NCBI GenBank assembly: GCA_029721435.1 | Contig: CM056592.1 | Location: 33,987,611-34,051,610, forward strand | DNA length: 64,000 nt | Direction of reading: 5' to 3' | From: Gymnothorax reevesii | Taxonomy: Eukaryota > Chordata > Actinopteri > Anguilliformes > Muraenidae | The notes under the pieces: model-generated | The model's input: only the letters and a program-made list of their open reading frames with translations | What the model was told of the DNA's origin: nothing | Database searches by the model: none | Shown: positions 33,601-45,600 of the stretch, piece after piece | How positions within the stretch are numbered: position 1 is the stretch's first letter | Layout of the letters: every line of letters starts with the position of its first letter | Translations under genes and position numbers: made by a program

Positions 33601-36600
33601 GGTGCAATTAATGCGGTATCACATATTTTCAACGGTGCCTCTTGTATACTGAGTGTACATTCAGTGGCCTCTTCATTCAGTTAACTTGTACTCCTGTCTG
33701 TTAATGCAAATATCTAATCATCTAAAATTGTGGCAGCAAGTCCAAGAGACTCTGACTGTGGACAAAATTACTGGTGCCAGATGAGGTAGGTTGAGAATCA
33801 CATAGACAGTCTGTACAGTTTAAAGAGAATATTTGCAAAAAAAAAAAAAAAACAATCCAGTCAGCAGCAGTTCTGTGGAGCAAAATGCATTGGTTATAAT
33901 TTAGCATAAACAACAAGAATCGTTGGATCTATCCTGCCTTGTCTCAGTGGTTCTGCTGATGCTGGTGTAATGATGTGGGGACTATTTTCTTGGCACTTTT
34001 TAATTCCCTGATACAAACTGAGATTAAATGTTACAGCCTACCTGAGCACCGTTCCCATCCTCCAGTGGGATCGTGCACCATGTCACAGACCAAATTTCCA
34101 CTCTGGTTGTTCCGCAAGCAGGGCAGTAATTTTGGTGTACGCCAGTGGTCTCCATGGTCACCAGACCTCAATGCGATGGAGAACCGTTTGAACAGCGCAA
34201 ATGTGCAACCGACGCGTTCGCAGCTGCGTAATCAACCTGAGCCAAACCTCTAAAGGATGTCCTAGCTCCTCTCTGATGCCGTGGAGAATTCAAACTACTC
34301 TGGGAGCGAAAGGGTGTCTTACCCCAGCATTAGACATGCGCACCTAATAAAGTGGCCATGAGCATATCATCTTCAAAATATAAAAAAAATATGTATTTCC
34401 ACATTAAATATTTTTCCTGTAAAAGCTGCAACATTCTACAATATAATTTGCAAGCATGGCTCTTTTACATATTGAAACAAACAAAGACCCCAAAAATGTG
34501 TGACCTCCAAAATTATTTGCACCTTTGAAAAGATGAGCCATGTGGTTGTGTTAAAATGATAGATGGAGGTCAGAAAAAATCAGAATGGGTCAGAAATTAA
34601 AAAAGCATAATACTGCGGAACTACTCCATCGACCGAGGCAGATCGCAAACGGTGTTTGTGTTTGTTTATTTATTTATGTAAATTACAAGGTGCAATCTCT
34701 GGCCCCAGAGTAAACTCCAAACCAAATTACTAGTTTGCTTTGAACGAGGCAGTTTATAAGTGTGGACAGGGAGAGGCGAGGACCGCTAATCTCTAAAAGA
34801 TGCCGCAGAAAATGGCTGTGTAGTTATCACTGCAGTGATTGGAGTGGAGGCACTCATCTTTCTCGAACTAAAATTAGAGCTGAAATTGCTTGTTGAGAGT
34901 GATTTTCTCTGAGCTGAGAATTTGCGTGTGGAGTCATATTATTTCCCCATCTTGTGTGTGAGAGTTTTTTTTTTTTAGTCAGCATGCATCATGGCTATAA
35001 CTTTTGTTGTTCATGTCATTCCATCATTTATTGTTTATTATCAAGGGTGCTAAAAACATTTTGAAAACTATTACTTCTCCAGGAGACATTTTTGCCTTTA
35101 CATTTTCCAGAAGGGCATAAATTTTCACAATGTATTTTTTTTTTTTTCCTTTGGGGCTGGACCAAAGAGAGCCAAGGTTTTAGAGTGAAGTGGACTGAAC
35201 TGAGAACAGAGATAAGTGCATTAGGGCAGGGGGGAGCTTGTCTTTAGTGCTGAGAGGCGCAGATTTGCAGTTTTACGCCAAATTTCATCATCCTCACTCT
35301 GCAGATAAAGACACTCAATACAATCTAATGCATAACATGCTCAGCATTTTAGTGTGGTCAAATTGGAGGAAATTTTTCTGGAGAATAGCTTTAGCACACG
35401 ATGAACGTACAAACCCATTGCCAAAAAAAGTTTAGCCATTAGTTAGCAGTCATAGCATTATTCAATCTGCTTCAGCTGTGTGGCTGAAGCTAAGCAGGTG
35501 TGGGCTTGACCAGTACTTGGATGGGATACCAGCTGGGGAAATCAAGTTGCTGCTGGAAAAGGTGTTGGTGGCCGGTAGGTTGCAATCTTCCCTCTGGTGG
35601 AGTAATCCCCAATGCCCCAGTGCAGTGATGGGGACACTGCACTGAAGGAGATGTGAAACTGAGGTTCTGACTCACTGTGGTCATTAAAAGATCCTATGAC
35701 ATTCTTCGATAAGAGTAGGGGGTTCCCCGGTGTCATGGCTAAAGTCCCAGCCTGGCTCTTTCGACCTGCCACCCAATCATCCCCTGATTTTATTGGCTGT
35801 GCAAATTGTCCTCTTCCTCTCCACCTCAACCCCCCAGGGCTCCCCTGAAAAAGAGATTTCAATCTCAACAGGACTTCCCTAGTTAAAAAAAAAATGATTC
35901 AGGTCGTGTCCATTTGTCTGTGTGTGTGTCCATCCAGAGCCATTACTCTGATACTACATGCAGCAGCCTTAACATTTGACACTGACTTTCTGACCTCTTC
36001 CACTGCGTGACATTTATGACTGTGGCCTTTCAAAATTTGCTTGCATAGTTTGGCCTATTTGCTATTTGTGCCTTTTGAATGTTTTTTTTTAACCTGTGAC
36101 CTTCGACCTTTTCCCCATGACGGTGACCTTTTTGAGCTATATTCAACTTTCATAAAAGTCATCCACTCTTTAAATGTAGCACAGGAAAACTATTATGTTT
36201 AGGTCAAGCAAACCAATGCAAGTATTAAAATTGTCCTACAAACACTACAGGACGATTTATGTGACCTTTGACCTGTGATCTTATCAACAGTACATTTTCT
36301 AGATAATGCCTCCAACATTACATACAGCACCTTTTGTGACACCTTTCAATTTTTTATTTTTTTTTTTGACAGCTTGGTCAGCGGGACTAATGAATAAGGC
36401 CTCGTCCATCTTTCCCTGCGTCCGATCTTCTGCGGGGGACTTTTGTGGTCTCTGAGAGGGTTGTTACCTCCGCCAACGAAGTTTGGGTGGAGGTTATGTT
36501 TTCGCCCGTTTGTTTGTTTGCCTGTCTGCTAGTCTGCTTGTCTGTTCCGGAACAACATAACTCAAAAAGTATTGCGCGGATTTGTCTGAAATTTTGTGGG

Positions 36601-39600
36601 TGCATTGCTATTACATCAAGGATGGACCCTATTGATTTTGACCGTGATCAGTGAAACAATATGGCCGCCACGGCAGCCATCTTGAAATCCTATCACACGA
36701 GATAACTCAACTTTGCTCCCACTCATGCACATTTGGATTGTGCTGCCTTGGCAGAGGTTTGCGCTCTACGAGTGCCTCCCTAGCTTTTTTTATATTTCAT
36801 TGTGTGGACGCCCAATGAAAGAGGTATATAGCAGACGTCATGATTCATGCCCAAACAGTGCGATATGAGCCATGTTTGATAGTGAACATCATAGAACATG
36901 TAACGGTATAATATACAATCCTCAGGCAGAAATTTGGATTAGGAAGAAGAAAGTGTGAACACCAAAATATGTGATTATACAACATATTTGCAACTTGCAT
37001 CCAATTCAAAGTGGAGACAAGTTCTGCTGGAGTTGGCTCCTTCTGCGATTTATTTATGCAAATAAAGACACCCTGAGGAAATAAAAAAACTCCTGGAAAC
37101 TCTTCAGTCTTGGAAAGCAGCAGGTGTTAATTAGCTTAATGTAATGAAACAGGAAGAACGCAGCAAGAATCCCCCTGTTCAGAATATTAAATATAATTGT
37201 GGATCCTTCTGAGGAAGCCAAAGAACATTTTGAATAATTGCGTCGCTATTTTTGTAACGGAGGGCTTTTACTAGTCATTGTCTAATTGTTATTTTATACA
37301 TTGTGTAAAATAATCAACTGATTTCTGAATTCACTGCTCTGACTTAATCAATTCAGGTTGTCATTCAGTAAAAGAAACTTGATAAACAAAAAACATGGAT
37401 ATAAATAAATAGACTCTGTAATATGAAGTTTAATGCATGTTTTTGTGTTTGATATTATTTTGTATAATGATTGTTACTAATGTTAATTGGCCCAATGATG
37501 TGATGATGTATTAGAGGGCTTTTCTTAATTGTTGACCTTGGAATTGTAACTCAGAAATGGGGGCCGTCTGTGTTTGCGGTTGGAGTTTCTCTTGTGTGTC
37601 TCCCCTCATGCTGACAAACTGTTTTTTTTTTTTCTACCTTCTACCAGCAAATCTTTGAAAGACTCTCTAATTCAGAATATTATGAAACTGCTAATTTGTG
37701 GGCCGAAGATGTGTCATTCTCCATTATTTCACCACATTAATGACAGTCCCACCTGAATGTGGCCTACAGTTAGACTGACCGTACTGCCTGTGTGTAAAGC
37801 AGTCTTTCTCAATGGCGTAATCTGTGCTGTGAGGTCAGACTTGTTGAATTCCTCTGAGCTATCCATGGATATCTCAGAACTGGAGGCAAAAAATATTGTT
37901 AAGATTTTTCATATCTACCTTAATCTGAGAGATTAAGATTTCCATAATGGTACATTATTCAGATGTTAGGTCAGTGTGGATGTACAGGTCAACAGAAATA
38001 GTCCTGGATATCAGATGCATACAGCTTCTTTTCATGCTGATATCATTTTTTGAGTCTCTTTTGAAGGCGTTTCCGCGTAACTGCAGTAATTTCGCATTAT
38101 GGCATTGGATGAGTTCAACATGTATTGAATAAGATGTTTTAGCTGCGATGACGTCCTGCGCTTTCATCAGTTGAGCTCCTCTCTAAAGGAAAACTTGTCT
38201 GTCCGACTTCACAGTGGAATTCCCTACTCGTGTTGCTGTCATTCCTGCGCAGAGAGCCAAAGCAGTTGTGGAAGAGATGGAAGTTCTTCGGAGCCGGATG
38301 GACCAGGCAGAAACTGCACAGAAACAAGCCCGCGACTTGGAGGAGGATTGCGAAGACTCCATTAGCTCCCTTGAGGCGGAAACACATGCAGCGAAGTCGC
38401 AGCTGATTGACAAGCCGACCTACCTCAAGGTAGCACCCGGCTACCTCAGCTCCCCCCTCCTCCCATGAGCTCAGGGAGTCTGGTCCTGGTTTTCTATCTA
38501 ACATGTTCTCGATAAAGTAGGTCACAGTTTGCTTTGTATTATTCAGTAACTGAGATGATATGCAGCGAAGTGTTTAATGTTATCTTTTTTGCCATCGATT
38601 TGAGTAGTTATTTTTGGAGCGTGAAGGCAATCTTATTGGCCTATTGAGCATTTAAAATTTCTTTAGGCTGTACGCAACATAATTAGGTATTCGTTTGATC
38701 ACGTCTGTCTCTTAGCTGTCACAACGCTGGGGCACCTCATTTATTTATTTTATTTTATTTTTTTTACTTAGTGATTTCTCACACTGCATTCCTGTTCTAA
38801 TGAGCAAATCCTGTGATGCAGAACAGATCATATATGGCAAAATAATACTCCTGGGGGCACCACAGATCTTTCCCCTTCATCTGCGCCAAAGCTTATACTT
38901 TCTGAAATGTTAGTAAAGGGACTGTGGCAGAATGTTTCAATTTAAGCTGACGGCCTGCGCTTCACGCTCATTTTCATTGCATCCTTTCAAACTCAAAGAG
39001 ACTGAGTACAGGAACTAAAATATTTTTATGTGTCACTGTTCGATGAATTGCGGTGCTCATTGTACATACATTTGACCACATGTCACTGCTTCCACAGTGT
39101 GTTTTGAGTAAACTCGTAACTCGCAACTGACTGTGGGTCGCATTGATCTGAATTTAGCCCCCGAGAACAAAAGTAGTCTAACTCTGTATTTGTTTTCTTT
39201 TAAGATCTAATCTTAAAATAATTCCTAAGTGGGTAATCTATTTAGTGAAATCATGGATTAACTCAGTGTAGATGCAGTACCACACACTGAGTGGGTCATA
39301 TGTTCCACACTTCAAGAATGCAAAAGTGCTTTGTGTAATAGTGGTCCAAATTGAAAAATGAGTTGTACCTCTCTTGTTTTAAGGGGCTCACTTCGGAACA
39401 GGTTGCCTGACAGGTTTTTATTCCTCATGTTCTGTCAGAAATACCCATGCATGCTTCTGCCACATACATTGAGAACAATCTGCTTTAAAGATATTCATTA
39501 ATCAGTAATGGTAAATTTGATACATCATAACAATTTATTTGACAGTTTCACATATGGACTGCAATTCGCTGAGATTTTCTGCCTTCATTCAAACCTGTGT

Positions 39601-42600
39601 GATGCTCAGTATTTTTGACTCAGCAGTGCCTCAGACTTGTGGGTGGCCAAGAATTTCTCCAATAAACATTCATGAATAAATGCTTATTTCTTGATCCACT
39701 CTGAATTATCCTCACAAAATATTTTCTTGATGGCAAACAGTCCCATTAGACTGTAGTGTAGTGTTATACTTTACACTAAAAGACAGTGTTATGGTGACTT
39801 CAACCTAGAATGCAGCATATTGTCAGTTAATATAGTTAATATGGGCGGGGTTAGCACTGCTGCCTCACAGCAAGAAGGTTGTGGGTTCGAATCCGGCCTG
39901 GGGCCTTTCTGTGTGGAGTTTGCATGTTCTCCCCGTGTTCGCGTGGGTTTCCTCCGGGTACTCCGGTTTCCCCCACCCACAAAAACATGCCTCATAGGAA
40001 CACTCCAACCAGTACCCCTGACCAAGGAACTGGCTTTAGAACTGGAGTTGGTCCCCGGGCTCTGCTCTGTGGCTGCCCACTGCTCCTAACTATAGGATGG
40101 GTCAAATGCAGAGGACAAATTACCCCACGGGGTTCAATAAAGTATGTCTTTTATCTTATATTGCATATTGCTCATATTGCTCATTTTTCTGACACAATAG
40201 GACTTTCAAATATAAACTTTAAGTTGGCATATTTCTGTTTATACTGCATAAATCCCCTTAATAGCACAGCTAATTAATCACCCTATGCAAACGGACTCAT
40301 GTTTTCACCACTTAAATGATTTTCAGGTACTAGTAGTTCAGCTTTAGGAATTGGGTGTAATCTCAGTATTGCCATCCCACGATCACATTTTTATTATTTT
40401 AATTTTATTTTTTGCTGTTGTAGTCAAAACAGGAAACGGTGGATTTAACTGAGGGGGTCATCGTACCGGGGTGCCAGTTACATAACCCTGTTCCTGCTGA
40501 AACTGGAGTGTCCACAGGGAGGCTCGATGACTCCACCGGGAGGTTACTGCAGTTTGCGGAGGTAAAACATCCAGCCACTGTGACAATGGCACCGTGTGTC
40601 TGGATTTTAAAAGCGTCAGGTTAAACGGTGACCTCTTTGTGGGTTGTGAAGATAAGCTTTATCAACCTCAAGTTACACAGTCTTGCCTGAAGCCGAGTCA
40701 CGCTAAAGAGAGGTTAATTCAATCGGCAGTTCAAACCCTTCGAGCGAACTGAGGTCACCCGTGTCATTGATTTTTCTCACCTTCATCGGTCGATACGAAC
40801 AGTGCAAACGAGCGCCTGTGTTACGTTACACTTTTTCTGACATGAGTTCATCGAGTCCATTTTGATCAGTGCTTTTTCTCTGGACTGTGAAAAACATACA
40901 CATGAATTTAATTGGATGGCACCTGATTGATTTGAGGTCTTACAATGAGGAACGAAGAGGGAATGCCTGAGATATGGTTGACATCCTCTATAGGTTTCTG
41001 AGCCCTTTTAAGCATTTTACAGGCATTGTAAAGCATTGGATTTGGCACGTGGGGGTATTGGTGAGGTAGGTAAACCAGTATTTTAGTCCTGCAACATCAA
41101 AGACTGCCCATACCTGTGTTAGCTGATGAGGTGCCTGTTGCGAGTGTGAAGAAGGCAGAGGTTTGTTTTTCCAGTTTGTTTTGCCATTAGTGCTCTATTA
41201 CACAATTAGTCTTCCCTGAAATTAGAACACTGTGTCATTTTCATTTATTTGAAAGCACAAAATACAGTGCAGTAATCTGTTCTGAATTGACTGGACTGAT
41301 TCCAGAAAGAGATTTCCTGCAGGAATTACACCGCAGGGGCTTGGTGCCTGGATTTAACGGCGTTTTCATGGTTTTGAGTGCCGACCGTAAGTCTGTCAAA
41401 ATAATGTAGCTCAACACGAGCGCGCCCAAAACAAAAAATAGATTGTTTTGATTTAAAACTGAGGGAAGGGTCACAATTATTCTGATAATGGTTTTATCTA
41501 ATTTGAGCGCATGATGCTTCGCTCTTGTTGACTGACCGAGAATTTGCATGCATGCACCTAAAAGTGCGCGATACCTTGGGCTCTCTTCTCTTTAATGTAC
41601 AATTCCAGTTTAGCAGTGTTTCTGTTTAGCTGTATGACTGTTATGGTAAGTATGTTATGATGGATGTACTGTTTACTTATTGAAGGATTTTGCAGTCTCT
41701 GAGATGAGCTCTCCCTCTGTCACATTCGTGAGAGGTAGTTGCTGAGACGAAAATGAAGGTTTTGACTGGTGATGTGCTGAGCCAAATTTTAATCATTTTC
41801 TCTCATTAACTAGTTTTCCTATGAATCGAAAAATCCAGTGGCAGTCAAACATATAGCTTTATGAAAGAATGCTGTATGAAAAAAGATGAGCAATTTGGTT
41901 ATTTTCTGCATTCGCTTGTGGCATATTCTCCCATGCAGGCTACCTAACAGGCACTTAATTGATAAAATTAAAACCGTTTTTAAAACATGTACAGCTTCCC
42001 ATAACGAGGAGGAGGAGAATGGGCTACAGCTGATAGAGTTGAGTGTTTCCCGAGTTCATGCATTGTTAAGAAACGGTTGAAAACAGGTCGATGATGATCA
42101 TCAGTTTCGTGGGATTTGTTTTTCCTCCTCAATTTTCATCTCAGCATGTTCAACTGATGAACACCGAGCAGGAAATGTGAGTGACTGTGCCCAACTACAG
42201 CGACAGCAGCTACACTGCAATATTTCTCATTTATCATCAATTTCCACCGTAAAAACCTCTCTCGCTCTGACCTGCTTCGCCATTCGAGTCAGTGAAACTG
42301 CTTTCTTGCTATTCCCACAGATTGTCCAAGACCTACCCCCAGAAGACCAAGGTTCTCTGAAGACCGACTGGTAAGAAATGCACATGGGAAACCTAGTGAT
42401 CATATTCTTTTTTTTTTTTTTACTTATTAGATATTTACTTGACTCTCTTAAGCCCAAAATCCCCTCTGGCAGTAATGCCGGCATTATAGGACTTTCAAAT
42501 GACGTGCTGTGAGTCTCTGACCCTTCAACGCATAATTGCTTTCAAGTGACCCTGTTTAAGATCGCTTGATCAATAATCACACAATTTACTTACTGAATTA

Positions 42601-45600
42601 TCAAGATCAATTAAAAAACTAGAGGCACTCGTAGAGTGCCAAGGCAGCACAATCCAAATGTGCATGAGTGCGAGCAAAGTTATTGTGTGTGATAGGATTT
42701 CAAGATGGCTGCTGTAGTGGCCATATTGTTTCACTGATCACGGTCAAAATCAATAAAGTCCATCCTTGATGTAATAGCAATCAGCCCACAAAATGTCAGA
42801 CAAATCCGTGCATTACTTTTTGAGTTATCGCGTGTGATAGGATTTCAACATGGCTGGCGTGGGGGCCATATTGTTTCAATGATCGCGGTGAAAATCAATA
42901 TGGTCCGTGCCTAATGTAATAGCAATCCACCACAAAGTTTCAGACAAATCCGTGCATTATTTTTTGAGTTATGTTGTTCACAAACAGGCAGACTAACAAA
43001 CCAACAGGGGCAAAAACATAACCTCCGCCCCAACCTCTTTGGAGGAGGTAATGGCAGATCACAGAAGGGTAACATTGACAACAGACTTAATAATGATATT
43101 GTATGTGTGGAAAAATGAAATAATAATTAAACATAATTTATTATGTTTATTTATTTATTAGTGATTTCCCAGAATGCCATCTCCCGCTCTAGGATTTTTT
43201 GACCCCTTAAGCCTGATGCCCCCGGTAGTACTTTGCTAACGCATAATAAATACAGCATGTTTACAAATCGTAACATTTCATATGCATATGCATTTCAAAT
43301 GCACGTCTACATTTTGCAAAGAAACTAGGCAAAAAGCTCGTGTAGACCATTTTTACCTCAACCGAACGCAATTCAAGCACCAAGCAAGTAAATAAGCATG
43401 TAGCAAAACATAGGATAAAATCATATCAGCACTGAGTCGCTAAAATTTCTCCTGAATTAATTCATTTATACACACAAATGATACCTCAAATGAAAGAGGA
43501 AAGTCCACAGAATCCAACGATGCATGCCCTGTCAATAAAAGCTGACACCACACTCAAAGAACATTAAGCATACATTTTATAGTCTACAGAGATGAGCAAA
43601 GAAATTTCTTACCTTTGATATTTTGTAATAAAAAAACTGTTTGAGGGTAAATCCACGCTTGCTATTGTTAGCCCAATGTGTCCGTGTTATAATGAAACTA
43701 GATCTGCCAGTGTCCTAGCATGTTTTTCCTCTCGAGCATTGCTTCAAAGACCTTAGTTCCTCAGCATTCAGCTTGCTTGCAATGTACTTTACTCTCTGTG
43801 ATCGGCTTGTATTGCTGTCAGCAAGACTTTGCCGGTAGCCATTTGATTTTATGGCTTTTGTCGTTTCCAACGATCCCTGAACCAGCTTTATCGCACAAAG
43901 CTAGCCTGAGCTAAAGCCTTGCTTCCACTGAGTCCATGGGCCATTCGAATGTACTTAAATAGCGCGCCAATATAAATGCTTATCAGGTTTGTTTGTGGTA
44001 TTTTCAGTATAATTATTCGCTAAGTATTCAACCGTCGTTTTCAAAGTCGTTTTATGACAGAAACGGGTGAATACTGAAGGCACAACAGTACAAGCAGAGT
44101 GAGTAACTTGTTTTCTCGTATCATTCTTTATATGGGCAATTTGACAGCAGTGTGTGCGTCAACAGATGTAGTATAGTGGTTAAGATGATGGACTGCAACG
44201 CAAGCGACCAGGGTTAGAACCCCAGCCAGTATGTTCATAGGTGACAGTGGTGGCATTTTTTTATGTATAAATAACTGATGGGGTTTTTGATCTTTTTACT
44301 TTTTTCCATTTTTAAACTCTCCGTTGTATTCCTAATCTTATTCATTTGCTTTTTTAAAAAATAAATCTGCTCCAGTGGAGCCAAACTTCATTTTCTTTGT
44401 ATTTATACTGTATGTCTTTGAAGGGGATGGTATTGGCTATAAGACTGGCAGAAATAATACACTCAACAAAAATATAAACGCAACACTTTTGTTTTTGCTC
44501 CCATTTGTCATGAGATGGACTCAAAGATCTAAAATTCATTCCAGATACACAATATTACCATTTCTCTCAAACATTGTTCACAAATCTGTTTAAATGTGTG
44601 ATAGTGAGCACTTTTGCTTTGCTGAGACAATCCATCCCACCTCACAGGTGGGCCACATCAAGATGCTCATCAGACACCATGATTATCGCACAGGTGTACC
44701 TTATACTGCCCACAATAAAAGGCCACTCTGAAATGTGCAGTTTTGTCTCACAGCAAAATGCCACAGATGACGCAAGCATTGAGGGAGCGTGCTATTGGCA
44801 TGCTGACAGCAGGAATGTCAACCAAATCTGTTGCTCGGGCATTGAATGTTCATTTCTCCACCATAAGCCGTCTCCAAAAGCGTTTCAGAGAATATGGCAG
44901 TACATCCAACCGGCCTCACAACCGCAGACCACGTGTAACCACACCAGCTCAGGACCTCCACATCCAGCAGGTTCACCTCCAAGATCGTCTGAGACCAGCT
45001 ACTCAGACAGCTGCTGAAACAATTGGTTTGCATAACCAAAGATTTTCTGCATAAACTGTCAGAAACCGTCTCAGGGAAGCTCAACTGCATGCTCGTCGTC
45101 CTCATCGGGGTCTTAACCTGACTCCAGATCGTCGCCGTAACAGACTTGAGTGGGCAAATGCTCACATTCGATGGCGTCTGGCACGTTGGAGAGGTGTTCT
45201 CTTCACGGATGAATCTCGGTTTACATTGTTCAGGGCAGATAGCAGACAGCGTGTGTGGCGTTGTGTGGGTGAGCGCTTTGCTGATGTCATTGTTGTGGAT
45301 CGAGTGGCCCATGGTGGTGGTGGGGTTATGGTATGGGCAGGCATCTGTTATGGACGAAGAACACCGGTGCATTTTATTGATGGCATTTTGAAAGCACAGA
45401 GATACTGTGATGAGATCCTGAGGCCCATTGTTGTGCCATACATCCATGAACATCACCTCATGTTTCAGCAAGAGAATGGATGGCCCCATGTTGCAAGGAT
45501 CTGTACACAATTTGTGGAAGCTGAAAATGTCCCAGTTCTTGCATGGCCAGCATACTCACCGGACATGTCACCCATTGAGCATGTTTGGGATGTGCTTGAC

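Noticed and set aside
38215..38252. Earlier acceptor (TTCACAG, ending 38214) for stxbp4 exon h
   Set aside because: It would insert 38 bases and break the phase-0 join with exon g. The CTGCGCAG at 38252 keeps the frame and the known protein alignment.
38139..38525. 128-codon minus-strand frame over stxbp4 exon h
   Set aside because: The plus strand matches the conserved coiled coil with correct splice sites, so this is a shadow.
39789..40277. Overlapping frames of 78-132 codons
   Set aside because: They cover a tRNA-derived SINE, whose GC-rich body gives chance frames.
44818..45510. 230-codon minus-strand frame
   Set aside because: Antisense shadow of the mariner transposase, which reads clearly on the plus strand.
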